In this document: in pieces, positions 8,480 through 17,482 of the stretch
How the letters are laid out: the number at the start of each line of letters is the position of its first letter
Numbering within the stretch: position 1 is the stretch's first letter
Assembly (NCBI RefSeq): GCF_022113815.1
Contig: NZ_SGOM01000002.1
Span: 124,001-188,000, forward strand
From: Vibrio cincinnatiensis
Lineage (GTDB): Bacteria > Pseudomonadota > Gammaproteobacteria > Enterobacterales > Vibrionaceae
Direction of reading: 5' to 3'
Length of the DNA stretch: 64,000 nt
Translations under genes and position numbers: made by a program
The notes under the pieces: generated by a model
Databases searched by the model: none
What the model was told of the DNA's origin: nothing
Seen by the model: only the letters and a program-made list of their open reading frames with translations

Positions 8480-11317
8480 ATGAATGGATTACCTTCAGCC
8501 GCCAACTATCAACAATTAACAATGAAATTGGCCACGACCATTGCGAGTGAACGCATTATCACTCAGCAAGCCAAACGGTTAGCGTATGGTACTGATGCCA
8601 GTTTCTATCGGCTCATTCCTCAATTAGTGCTTCGATTGCAGTCATTGGATGAAGTTGTCTTTGCAATTCAAGGCTGCGCTGAATTGGGGATTCCCTTCAC
8701 TTTTCGCGCAGCAGGAACCAGCTTATCTGGTCAGGCGGTTTCTGATTCGGTCTTAATCACCTTAACCGATGACTGGCGTCAACATGACATTCTCGCCAAT
8801 GGTAACAAAATTCGCTTACAGCCGGGGGTAATTGGTGCGGATGCCAATAAATACCTTGCGCCTTATCAGCGAAAAATCGGCCCCGATCCTGCCTCTATCA
8901 ACACCTGTAAAATTGGTGGCATTGCCGCCAACAATGCCAGTGGCATGTGTTGTGGTACAGCACAAAATTCTTATCAAACCGTTGATAGTATGAAAATTGT
9001 TTTTTCCGATGGCGTGGTACTGGATACTCGCGATCCACACAGCATTGCACAATTTAAACAGCAAAAAGCCCAATTAATCAGGGGAATTGAACACTTATGC
9101 GCGCAAACTCGTGCTAACTCAGAATTAAGTGCACGCATTCGCCACAAATATCGTTTAAAAAACACCACCGGTTATGCACTTAATGCATTAATCGATTATC
9201 AAGACCCCATTGACGTTATCCAACACTTATTAATCGGCTCAGAAGGGACTTTAGGCTTCATTGCCGATATCACCTACAACACGGTTGTAGAACACAGCCA
9301 TAAAGCTTCGGCACTCTTAGTCTTTGCCAATATTGAGCAGGCTTGCCAAGCCGTAACCACGTTATCTTCAACGCCCGTTGCCGCCGTGGAGTTAATGGAT
9401 GGCCGGGCGCTTCGCTCCGTTGCAGATAAAAAAGGCATGCCTGAGTTTATCGCTCAGTTAGATCAAGAAGCTTGCGCTTTATTGATCGAATCTCACGCCA
9501 GCCAACAAAGTGATTTAGATTCTCAGTGTCATACGGTTATGGATAGTTTAGCCACTTATCACATCATTCAATCCATCCCCTTTACTCAAGAGCCTCAAAT
9601 CATCGCTACTTTGTGGGGCATTCGTAAAGGGATGTTTCCCGCTGTGGGCGCAGTACGAGAAGTCGGCACCACCGTCATTATTGAAGATGTCGCCTTTCCG
9701 GTCGAAAAACTGGCGGCTGGAGTGCGTGAGCTACAAACGCTCTTTGAGCAATATCACTACCACGAAGCGATCATTTTTGGCCATGCCCTAGAAGGCAACC
9801 TGCATTTCGTTTTTACGCAAGGTTTTGAACATCCCTCAGACATTCATCGCTATGGCAAATTTATGGATGCCGTCGCAGAGCTGGTTGCCGTTAAATATCA
9901 AGGCTCACTTAAAGCGGAACACGGCACAGGCCGTAATATGGCTCCTTATGTTGAATTAGAATGGGGCAAAGAAGGTTATGCATTAATGCAGCAGATCAAA
10001 ACGCTCTTTGATCCCAACGGATTACTGAATCCGGGCGTTATCATCAATACCGATCCTCAAGCGCATCTTCATCATTTAAAACCTATGCCTGCGGCTGATG
10101 CGTTGATCGATAAATGCATCGAATGTGGTTTCTGCGAACCGGTTTGCCCTTCTCGAACTTTAACCTTATCCCCTCGTCAACGCATCGTACTTTATCGTGA
10201 ATTACAGCGACAAATCCGCGCAGGAGAGGAAGCCTCGGCCAGAGAATTAGACAACGTATTTCAGTACCAAGGGGTCGAAACCTGTGCAGCAACAGGATTA
10301 TGTGCCGAGCGTTGCCCAGTAGGCATTAATACTGGAGATTTAATCAAACAGTTACGTCGTGATCACTATCAAAAATTCACGCCGATTGCTCGTTGGACCG
10401 CGGATCATTTTTCGACCACAACGACTTTAGTAAGAGTTGGCCTGCAAGCCAATCAATGGGCAGCAAAAACACTAGGCGCATCTCGACTTGAGCGACTCGC
10501 ACGTCAATTACGTCAATGGAGTGAAGGGAAAACCCCCGTTTGGTTGGCAGAAATGCCCACGGCCAATCGCTATTCTCTCAATCAATCAACCCATACCCCG
10601 AGCAGCATATGTCATGATAAAAAAGTGGTTTACCTTCCTTCTTGTGCCAGCCGGACAATGGGACAGCCTACTCAAGTTCAAGACTCTCGATCTTTACCTG
10701 AAGTGACTTTATCACTGCTGAATAAAGCCGGTTTTGAAGTCATTTTTCCAGCATCACTCAATGAGCAGTGTTGTGGTATGCCTTATGACAGCAAAGGTAT
10801 GGGAGAATTGGCCACCCAAAAAGCAACACAACTAGAACAAGCCCTTTGGAAAGCCAGTCAATATGGTCAATATCCGGTGCTGATGGACACTAGCCCGTGT
10901 GCCCAACGCAGCATTGAACAGTTTACACGCCCCATCCCCATATTTGAACCTGCGAGCTTTGTTAGCAAGTACTTACTTAAACACCTATCACTGGTTTCAA
11001 AGGAAGAAACTGTCATGCTCCATATCACCTGCAGTTCTAGAAAAATGGGCTTAGCCGATGCCATGTTAACGTTGGCCAGAGCATGTGTATCAGATGTCGT
11101 TGTACCCGAACATATTGAATGTTGTGGATGGGCGGGAGATAAAGGCTTTACCACCCCAGAACTTAACCAAGCGGCACTTCACCCACTCAAAGCCCAAGTT
11201 CCGAAGCAATGCACTCGAGGTTTTAGTAATAGCCGCACTTGTGAAATCGGGTTATCACACCATAGTGGTATTGCTTACCAATCGATTCTTTATTTAGTCG
11301 ACGAGGTGGCAAAATAA
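8480..11317 (+). CDS. dld: FAD/Fe-S D-lactate dehydrogenase (Dld-II type)
   Basis: The 945-residue protein fuses an N-terminal FAD-binding (PCMH) domain and FAD-linked oxidase C domain (about 30-535) to a ferredoxin-like module. Cluster ligands CIECGFCEPVCP lie near 545-556 and CAATGLCAERCP near 600. Two C-terminal CCG (heterodisulfide-reductase-like) motifs follow: CCGMPYD near 763 and ECCGWAGD near 880. This is the YdiJ/Dld-II architecture. The Shewanella member oxidises D-lactate to pyruvate and also sits beside lldP. Electrons presumably reach quinone. It overlaps no neighbour, is 9 bp behind lldD and is the last gene of the unit. Confidence 0.9.
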   Translation: MNGLPSAANYQQLTMKLATTIASERIITQQAKRLAYGTDASFYRLIPQLVLRLQSLDEVVFAIQGCAELGIPFTFRAAGTSLSGQAVSDSVLITLTDDWRQHDILANGNKIRLQPGVIGADANKYLAPYQRKIGPDPASINTCKIGGIAANNASGMCCGTAQNSYQTVDSMKIVFSDGVVLDTRDPHSIAQFKQQKAQLIRGIEHLCAQTRANSELSARIRHKYRLKNTTGYALNALIDYQDPIDVIQHLLIGSEGTLGFIADITYNTVVEHSHKASALLVFANIEQACQAVTTLSSTPVAAVELMDGRALRSVADKKGMPEFIAQLDQEACALLIESHASQQSDLDSQCHTVMDSLATYHIIQSIPFTQEPQIIATLWGIRKGMFPAVGAVREVGTTVIIEDVAFPVEKLAAGVRELQTLFEQYHYHEAIIFGHALEGNLHFVFTQGFEHPSDIHRYGKFMDAVAELVAVKYQGSLKAEHGTGRNMAPYVELEWGKEGYALMQQIKTLFDPNGLLNPGVIINTDPQAHLHHLKPMPAADALIDKCIECGFCEPVCPSRTLTLSPRQRIVLYRELQRQIRAGEEASARELDNVFQYQGVETCAATGLCAERCPVGINTGDLIKQLRRDHYQKFTPIARWTADHFSTTTTLVRVGLQANQWAAKTLGASRLERLARQLRQWSEGKTPVWLAEMPTANRYSLNQSTHTPSSICHDKKVVYLPSCASRTMGQPTQVQDSRSLPEVTLSLLNKAGFEVIFPASLNEQCCGMPYDSKGMGELATQKATQLEQALWKASQYGQYPVLMDTSPCAQRSIEQFTRPIPIFEPASFVSKYLLKHLSLVSKEETVMLHITCSSRKMGLADAMLTLARACVSDVVVPEHIECCGWAGDKGFTTPELNQAALHPLKAQVPKQCTRGFSNSRTCEIGLSHHSGIAYQSILYLVDEVAK

Positions 11318-11336
11318 ATAGACTGTGGTTTAGGCA

Positions 11337-11356
11337 AGCCTACCCGAAGGTAGGCT
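11337..11356 (+). terminator. Hairpin after the lactate operon
   Basis: An 8-bp perfect stem (11337-11344 with 11349-11356) with a CGAA tetraloop is followed by CTTGTT. The weak U tract makes it a moderate terminator. It lies between the convergent dld and EAL genes. Confidence 0.6.
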
Positions 11357-11364
11357 CTTGTTGG

Positions 11365-12900
11365 CTAAGCCACTTTTGATTGAGGATAGATATCGTAAAT
11401 TTCTTGTGGCATGGACAAGTAGTACCCTTGTTGAACTTCTACTCCTTTGCTTTGTAAATACTCATATTGTTTTTTCGTTTCAACCCCTTCAGCCACAACA
11501 ATAACACCTAGGTCATGCGATAACTGTATGATCGAATCCAGCACATGAGTATTCATATATTCACTTTCTATTGCGTCGACAAAAATCTTATCGATTTTTA
11601 AGAAATCAAACCGTGTGTTTTGTAGCATAGATAACGATGTTTGTCCGGTCCCAAAATCGTCGATCGCTATCATTAACTTTTCATCAATCAACTGATTGAT
11701 AATTTTCATTTTATCTTCACAAATCACTTGGTTTTCTGTCAGTTCTAATACTAGGCCAATGTTCAGATCTGCAAATTTTTTCGCATACTCTTTGATAACT
11801 GCAAGACAAGACTCATCCAATAAATAGTCCGGAGGAATATTTATTCCTAATAAAAAGCCAGCCGAAATGTCACGATCAATCGTCAACCACTCTTGGTAAG
11901 CTAATTCAAAAACATAATTCGTGATTTTATTGATCAGCCCATATTTCTCAGCCACGGGAATAAAATGGTCTGGCCGAATCACACCCAACCTAGGATGCAT
12001 CCATCGAATCAATGATTCATAACCAATAATGTAACCATCTTTACTACTTGCCAACGAATGATAAACCAGATACAGCTCTTTTTGGTCAATCGCTTTGTTC
12101 AAATCTTTTAACAAATCACTTCTTGGTGGGAAAAGATATTTCATGATGATGTAAAAGAAAGAAAGCAGAAGAGTAATGATTAAACCAAATAAAAGACACC
12201 GAATGTATAAGTTATAAAAATACCGTTCTCCGACATATAATGTTAAGACAAAGTTATATTTTTTAGATAGTATAGAGACTTCTTCCCATATATTTTTAGA
12301 AGAGAGAATATGTTTAGAGGCTAAAGACACCCCTTCCCACATCGTTTTTGAACCAAATATATGAATTGTTTTCTTTGAAGAGGAGATAACAATACTTTCT
12401 ATGCGATCATCAGAATAAGATCCCAAGATCATTTTCAGATAATTGGCATTAACAACAGAGATAACAGAGAGGAGGCCATCTGAACTTGAGCTAACAAAAC
12501 CTAATACTTTCTTATTACTTTCATTTTTATATTCGACTACATTGTGGTTTTTGTCATTCTTTGGAACTAACCCTATGACGGTATCTTCATCTATATCATT
12601 AATCGTGGAACATAATACTTTATTATTTCTTATTATTATGAATTCTCTTTGAAAACCATCAAATAGGATTTCTTTCTTAAAGGCATCACAGCGGCCATTA
12701 GAATTTAATATATTATCATTGGTAACATAAATATCATCTAATATGGCTTCTAGATTATTAAGATAAACATCAGCAATTAATTTCGTATTTTCTCTACTTT
12801 CATAACAAAAAATAATAAAACTAATAAGCAAGATGCAAGGAACAGGTATCGTAACAATAAACAATAAGTATTTGAAAATCTTACTTAATTCTTTATTCAT
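11365..12900 (-). CDS. CSS-motif / EAL cyclic-di-GMP phosphodiesterase (membrane)
   Basis: ATG 12900 is taken as start; the longest frame begins at a TTG 33 bp upstream. The 511-residue product has a membrane segment at about 10-33, a periplasmic domain with two cysteines (NGRC and VLCST, the CSS-type thiol pair), a second membrane segment near 235-260, and a C-terminal EAL domain. Catalytic residues are present: YESL in place of EAL, ELTEN, IDDFGTG, LKIDK and AEGVET. This is the layout of E. coli PdeC-type enzymes, where reduced cysteines or loss of the disulfide trigger proteolysis and activity. The 5' half is noticeably more AT-rich than its neighbours. Confidence 0.85.
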   Translation of the reverse strand: MNKELSKIFKYLLFIVTIPVPCILLISFIIFCYESRENTKLIADVYLNNLEAILDDIYVTNDNILNSNGRCDAFKKEILFDGFQREFIIIRNNKVLCSTINDIDEDTVIGLVPKNDKNHNVVEYKNESNKKVLGFVSSSSDGLLSVISVVNANYLKMILGSYSDDRIESIVISSSKKTIHIFGSKTMWEGVSLASKHILSSKNIWEEVSILSKKYNFVLTLYVGERYFYNLYIRCLLFGLIITLLLSFFYIIMKYLFPPRSDLLKDLNKAIDQKELYLVYHSLASSKDGYIIGYESLIRWMHPRLGVIRPDHFIPVAEKYGLINKITNYVFELAYQEWLTIDRDISAGFLLGINIPPDYLLDESCLAVIKEYAKKFADLNIGLVLELTENQVICEDKMKIINQLIDEKLMIAIDDFGTGQTSLSMLQNTRFDFLKIDKIFVDAIESEYMNTHVLDSIIQLSHDLGVIVVAEGVETKKQYEYLQSKGVEVQQGYYLSMPQEIYDIYPQSKVA

Positions 12901-12995
12901 AAAACAACTCACAAAAAGATCAACACTAGCCAAAGTGACAAAACTATAATACTTCGCTCATACAAATATAGAAATCTTTATCAAGCTGTTACGAA

Positions 12996-13025
12996 GTAGC
13001 CAATGCTCTCTGGAGCATTGGCTAC
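12996..13025 (-). terminator. Strong hairpin behind the chemoreceptor gene
   Basis: A 13-bp perfect inverted repeat (12996-13008 with 13013-13025, loop of 4) lies 20 bp past the chemoreceptor stop. No T tract follows on either strand, so it may act as an RNA-stabilising hairpin instead. Confidence 0.5.
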
Positions 13026-13044
13026 GAAGTCAAAGACGACTTAA

Positions 13045-14928
13045 TTATAATTTAAATTGATTAATTTCATTTTGCAATTCAACCGACAGATTGGATAGCT
13101 CCGCCGCTTGTGCTGCCGCCTCTTGAGCTTCTTGAGCGAAGTCTTGAGAAACATCCCGTATTCCTTCCATGCTACGTGTTATTTCTGAAGTCACCGAAGA
13201 CTGCTCTTCCGCTGCAGAAGCAATTTGAACCGCCATATCACTGATTGATTCCACCGTTTTTTGAATTTGGACCAAACTCGCAGCCGCGGAATTAGAGTCA
13301 TTAACACTGGTATCAACCCACTTGCGGCTGCCATCCATAATGCTCACCGCTCTAGAAGTGCTGCTTTGCAAGGTTTCAATCATCGTTTGAATTTCCTGAG
13401 TCGAAGCATGGGTACGCTGACTTAAAACTCGCACTTCATCAGCCACCACAGCAAAACCACGACCTTGTTCACCCGCTCGAGCCGCTTCAATCGCTGCGTT
13501 CAAAGCCAAGAGATTGGTTTGATCCGCAATTTCCTGAATGGTCGATAAAATGGTACTAATTTGGTTTCCATTTTCTTCAAGCTCTTGAATAACGCCCGTC
13601 GCTGTATGAACCTCTGTTTCCAAAGACTGGATAGATTGCTGTGTTTGCTGAACTAACGCTGTACCATGAGCAGAAGCCGTCACCGCTTCCGATGAGAACT
13701 GCGCTGTATTCTCTGAATTTCCGGCTATCTCTTGGGTAGCGGCCGCCATTTCATTGACTGCGGTAGCCACCATATTAATTTCATCTTGTTGCATGGTAAT
13801 ACGAACACTGCGCTCTTCCGCTTGTGCAGCCGTAATTTGTGATTGTGAAGAAAGTGATTGTGAAATGCCGCTTAATTTCGTCACCATGGTATGCATATTC
13901 CCAACAAATTTATTGAAATTTAACGCTAACTGCCCCACTTCATCACTACTGCGCGGTTCTAAACGTTGAGTCAAATCCCCCTCACCCGAAGCAATCTCTT
14001 CTAATGCACTAGAGACTCGGAGTAAATCACGGAACAAGTAACTCACTAACCAAGAAACCAATACAATAATAATGATCGTAATAATTACAGCACTGAACAT
14101 CAACGTTTTAATTAATGTATCTAACGAGGCATACTCCGTATCTCTGTCCATAATCAATTCAAGATATAATGGAGTATTAGGAACAGCCATTGTGAAAATC
14201 AGTGTTTCATGACCCGCTCGACTAAAAGGAACCACTTCACTTTTTCTTGCTGATTCTTGAATAAATGACATCGTTAATTCTTTAAAGCGACTATTTACCG
14301 GTTTTAGTACCATCGATGTATCTGGGTGGCCGAGAAATGTACCATTTTGACTATCAATCAATGCAACATAAGCATTATCACCAACATGCAGACTTAAAAT
14401 AATGTCGACAATGTCTTTAATAAGGATATCAGCCCCAACGACACCAAGCATCTGCCCATTTTTATACACAGGCTGGGCCATGGTAATCATATTTTCCCCG
14501 GAAACTGCATCTTTATATGCCGTAGTCGTAATGGTGCGCCCAGCTGCGGCGGCCTCTCGATACCAAGGACGAGTTCTTGGATCAAAACCATCAACGGTTT
14601 TCTCAGGAAAAGAACGAAACATCTCCCCGTTACTCGTCCCAAAAAATACCTCATAAAAACCGGCACTTTTACGAGTTTGTTGCAAGAAAGCTGGAAGATT
14701 CGGCTCAGTCACATGTTCTGCAAATGCAGAAAGAATATCGGCTCGAACCTCTACCCAATCTTCTAATGCTTTAGCCGCCGTATCTGCAACCCCTTCCGCT
14801 CGATATAATATCGCTCCATCGGTATGCCTTTCAACTAAACCTGCGGATAACCAAGTGAGAACACTTGCCATAACAAACACCGCTAATAGGCTAGCCATAT
14901 TTATTTTCTGTTTTAATGTAAGTTTCAT
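13045..14928 (-). CDS. Methyl-accepting chemotaxis protein with dCache sensor
   Basis: The 627-residue receptor has a first membrane segment at about 10-30, a periplasmic dCache domain (about 35-275), a second segment at 276-298, a HAMP domain to about 350 and a full signalling domain. The highly conserved tip ([20 protein letters not shown]) is near 470-490. The sensor holds Arg118/Arg120-Pro-Trp122-Tyr123 and Asp167 in GVVGAD, which fits the amino-acid-binding dCache motif (R-x-W-Y ... D). An amino-acid ligand is therefore a reasonable inference. There is no C-terminal CheR-binding pentapeptide. AGGGA precedes the ATG. It stands alone. Confidence 0.93.
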   Translation of the reverse strand: MKLTLKQKINMASLLAVFVMASVLTWLSAGLVERHTDGAILYRAEGVADTAAKALEDWVEVRADILSAFAEHVTEPNLPAFLQQTRKSAGFYEVFFGTSNGEMFRSFPEKTVDGFDPRTRPWYREAAAAGRTITTTAYKDAVSGENMITMAQPVYKNGQMLGVVGADILIKDIVDIILSLHVGDNAYVALIDSQNGTFLGHPDTSMVLKPVNSRFKELTMSFIQESARKSEVVPFSRAGHETLIFTMAVPNTPLYLELIMDRDTEYASLDTLIKTLMFSAVIITIIIIVLVSWLVSYLFRDLLRVSSALEEIASGEGDLTQRLEPRSSDEVGQLALNFNKFVGNMHTMVTKLSGISQSLSSQSQITAAQAEERSVRITMQQDEINMVATAVNEMAAATQEIAGNSENTAQFSSEAVTASAHGTALVQQTQQSIQSLETEVHTATGVIQELEENGNQISTILSTIQEIADQTNLLALNAAIEAARAGEQGRGFAVVADEVRVLSQRTHASTQEIQTMIETLQSSTSRAVSIMDGSRKWVDTSVNDSNSAAASLVQIQKTVESISDMAVQIASAAEEQSSVTSEITRSMEGIRDVSQDFAQEAQEAAAQAAELSNLSVELQNEINQFKL

Positions 14929-15332
14929 GGAATATCCCTGTAAGACAATTGAACCTTTTCGCAGAGATTATCAATATAATTTACAACTCGCATCTATTAT
15001 ATTAAAAAAATATTCAAACCATTAATAAATCACCAAAACAAATGAATTCACATCAAATTAATGGCAGGTGTCAATATTTGAACTATATAAAAAACATTAC
15101 ACATTAAATTATTAACGCTAGTGTAAAATAATTTAATAACAGAAATAAAATAATTAATAATAAAAAAACCAACATGGCGACACGCATTTCATAACCTAAA
15201 GTCATCTAGATTAATAATAAAGATTGCCAAAAAATCTGATTATATCGAATAGAAATAAAAAACTAATTTATCCATAAAACAGACCACTTAAACTCGACAG
15301 AAACCTTTAAAAACAAAATAAACATCTAATTA
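14929..15332. other. AT-rich intergenic region without recognised element
   Basis: About 400 bp, very rich in A and T. It carries the chemoreceptor promoter on the minus strand. I see no small ORF with a ribosome-binding site, no stable hairpin and no clear sigma-28 promoter. Confidence 0.5.
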
Positions 15333-15737
15333 TCAATGTTTACATAAAAAACGACCAATCGCACTCACCCTACATTGTCCCTCAACCTGTAATTGAGCTG
15401 AGAGGGAATAAAGGCCTCGCCGCTCCTCATCACATTGACCGATCACTGTCAGTCTATCCCCAACGTTTATCGGGTGATGAAACCGGACAGTCAGTTGAGC
15501 CGTTAACGCAGGAATCCCTTGCTGTAACAGACAGTGCGTCATTGCCGCATCCAATAACGAACTAGCAATACCACCATGCAATAAGCCTAAGTACCCTTGG
15601 TGCCGGGGCTCTACAGTAAAAGACCCCGTGACTTTTCCATTCAAAACAGCCGTAAAGTTCATCCCTAAAGAATAAAAGTTTTTTTCTGGTGTCGAACACA
15701 CCGCACACATTACGTGAGAATCCACTGCTGCTGACAT
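15333..15737 (-). CDS. PaaI-family hotdog thioesterase
   Basis: The 134-residue protein has the hotdog fold signature HGGIASSLLDAAM (about 54-66), diagnostic of the PaaI/YbgC-like acyl-CoA thioesterases. The conserved GDRLTVIG strand follows. These enzymes cleave aryl- or acyl-CoA thioesters in the cytoplasm, usually as tetramers. No phenylacetate genes are nearby, so the substrate cannot be named. An N-terminal CAVC pair is unusual for the family and could be redox-active or bind metal. It is monocistronic, with a purine-rich site (AAAGAGA) upstream of the ATG. Confidence 0.85.
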   Translation of the reverse strand: MSAAVDSHVMCAVCSTPEKNFYSLGMNFTAVLNGKVTGSFTVEPRHQGYLGLLHGGIASSLLDAAMTHCLLQQGIPALTAQLTVRFHHPINVGDRLTVIGQCDEERRGLYSLSAQLQVEGQCRVSAIGRFLCKH

Positions 15738-15951
15738 TCATTTATCTCTTTCTACCGTTGAATCATTAATAGCATATGCTAATTATAATTTACAAAAAGG
15801 AGTGGAATCATTGTTTGCAATGAATACTCAATTCACCAAGGTGCATCCCCATCATATTTTCTCCAATTCTGCTGAAGTTGATTCAGCAATCAAAAATTCA
15901 CCCCATTTATCGATTCAATTGTATAAAGATCACATTGCGTCAAGTTGTATA

Positions 15952-15979
15952 TTGAACACAATTTGTGCAGGCGTATGCT
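15952..15979 (+). promoter_or_regulatory. Candidate promoter of the DUF4432 gene
   Basis: TTGAAC (15952-15957) and TATGCT (15974-15979) are 16 bp apart, a plausible sigma-70 pair. The LacI-type palindrome begins 5 bp after the -10 box, at the expected transcription start. Confidence 0.5.
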
Positions 15980-15983
15980 TTTG

Positions 15984-15997
15984 CTGAATCGATTCAG
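15984..15997. promoter_or_regulatory. Perfect 14-bp palindrome, LacI/GalR-type operator candidate
   Basis: CTGAATCGATTCAG is fully self-complementary with a central CG, the hallmark of LacI/GalR operators. A related site with the same half-sites, GCTGAA-N5-TTCAGC, is at 15871-15887. Both lie upstream of the secreted mutarotase-like gene. Confidence 0.55.
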
Positions 15998-16032
15998 TTC
16001 AATAAAACTCGACAATAACATAAGGAAAGACA

Positions 16033-17262
16033 ATGAAAATCACACCAACATTTGCTGCCGTGTTACTGGGTTTAACGACAATGAATAGCTACGCGGTAGA
16101 ATTTGTACTAACCGACTCAGATCAGGCAAAAGAAGTGGGAGACTGGCAAGTTACCCACAACTCACTGGGGTTTACCGATAGTCACCCGTTCTCTATTGAA
16201 AAACGTCAATTGCAGGGAGGAAAACAAACGGGAGTCGACGTTCTCATCATTGATAATGGGACCCTCTCAATCACTTTAGTTCCAACTCGTGGTATGGGAA
16301 TTTATGATGTCAAAATGGATGGTCAACGAATTTTAGGTTGGAACTCCCCTGTCAAAGAGATTGTGAACCCGGCATTTATTGATCTTGAAAGTCGTAATGG
16401 TTTGGGCTGGTTAGATGGCTTTAACGAAATGTTAGTTCGTTGTGGTTATGAATGGACAGGCCACCCAGGCGTTGATGACAATGGACAGTTACTCAGCTTA
16501 CATGGCCGAGTGCAAAATACCCCAGCCTCAACGGTAAAAGTGATTATTGATGATACGCCACCACACAAAATTACTATTGAAGGTGAAGTGGCTGAACGGA
16601 CCTTTAAAAAAGCAGAGTTAGTAACGCTAACTCGGCTAGAAGTCACCCCGGGTGACAATGCCTTTGCCATACACGACACGCTGACCAATAAAGCCGATTA
16701 TGATGACGAATATCAAATTATTTATCATTCCAATTTTGGCCATCCCATATTGGAAGCTGGAGCAAAAGTAACCGCGGCCGCCAGTGAGATTTCTCCTTTT
16801 AATGATTATGCTCAAGCCGGATTAAACAGCTGGCAAACCTATCTTGGCCCAACAAAAGGGTTTGATGAAATGGTCTTTAACTTAAAACCCATTGGGGATA
16901 AAAATGGCCATTCTCTTGCGGTACTGCATAACAAGGCGGCAAATAAAGGGGTTGCGGTCGGATACAATGTGCAGCAACTGCCAGTTCTTACGCTATGGAA
17001 AAACACCGATACAGAACAACAAGGTTACGTAACGGGTATCGAGCCAGGAACCAGTTATGCATACAATACCAAGTATCAGCGCCCTCTCGGTTTAGTACCA
17101 ACCATTAAAGCAGGGGAAAGCAAAGACTTTAATGTGACCTATACCGTATTACGGGACCATAAAGAGGTCCAACAAGCGTTAAAAGAAGTGCAGAAAATTC
17201 AAAAAAATTCGCCAGTAAAAACGAGTAACACTCTGATTGTAGACTTAAATAAGGTTCAGTAA
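16033..17262 (+). CDS. Secreted aldose-1-epimerase-like protein (DUF4432)
   Basis: The 409-residue product begins with a signal peptide (about 1-21, cleavage after SYA) and continues as a galactose-mutarotase-like beta-sandwich of the DUF4432 type. Conserved blocks are LVPTRGMGIYDV (about 79-90), GWLDGFNEMLVRCG (about 123-136), and histidines in LHGRVQN and IYHSNFGHP. These would interconvert or bind sugar anomers, here in the periplasm. The exact sugar is unknown. Ribosome-binding site AAGGAAAG precedes the ATG. It is a single gene; the upstream LacI-type palindromes suggest sugar-dependent repression by a regulator outside the window. Confidence 0.85.
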   Translation: MKITPTFAAVLLGLTTMNSYAVEFVLTDSDQAKEVGDWQVTHNSLGFTDSHPFSIEKRQLQGGKQTGVDVLIIDNGTLSITLVPTRGMGIYDVKMDGQRILGWNSPVKEIVNPAFIDLESRNGLGWLDGFNEMLVRCGYEWTGHPGVDDNGQLLSLHGRVQNTPASTVKVIIDDTPPHKITIEGEVAERTFKKAELVTLTRLEVTPGDNAFAIHDTLTNKADYDDEYQIIYHSNFGHPILEAGAKVTAAASEISPFNDYAQAGLNSWQTYLGPTKGFDEMVFNLKPIGDKNGHSLAVLHNKAANKGVAVGYNVQQLPVLTLWKNTDTEQQGYVTGIEPGTSYAYNTKYQRPLGLVPTIKAGESKDFNVTYTVLRDHKEVQQALKEVQKIQKNSPVKTSNTLIVDLNKVQ

Positions 17263-17281
17263 TCTCTTAAAAAATCACCAA

Positions 17282-17307
17282 TAAGGCTTGATAAAAATCA
17301 AGCCTTA
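17282..17307 (+). terminator. Terminator-like hairpin after the DUF4432 gene
   Basis: An 11-bp perfect stem (17282-17292 with 17297-17307) with an AAAA loop lies 20 bp after the stop codon. The T tract is short (TTAT). Confidence 0.65.
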
Positions 17308-17387
17308 TTATGAATACTTATAAATAAAATCATTAACGATATATCGCAAATACCGCTACAAGCACAATGAGCAGGACCGAGATATCC

Positions 17388-17440
17388 ATAACACCGACTC
17401 ATCATACCGCCTATGACTATAGCGGAAGGTGTGTTATTTT
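17388..17440 (+). promoter_or_regulatory. Nested hairpin with U-rich tail in front of the MATE gene
   Basis: An outer pairing (ATAACACC at 17388-17395 with GGTG-TG-TTAT at 17428-17437) encloses an inner stem (CCGC-C-TAT with ATA-GCGG, 17407-17425). TTATTTT follows. It ends 43 bp before the MATE start and could be an attenuator-like leader or a terminator. Confidence 0.35.
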
Positions 17441-17482
17441 CCTCTATCCTTAATATCTCAACTCCATTTCTGATTATTCTTT

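Noticed and set aside
15919..15938. CRP site before the DUF4432 gene
   Set aside because: Only the right half (TCACA) fits; the left half does not match TGTGA.
15802..15987. 61-residue + strand ORF upstream of the DUF4432 gene
   Set aside because: Its GTG start touches the AAGGAG site with no spacing, the sequence is low-complexity and the frame runs through the predicted promoter and stops inside the operator palindrome. It is more likely regulatory DNA.
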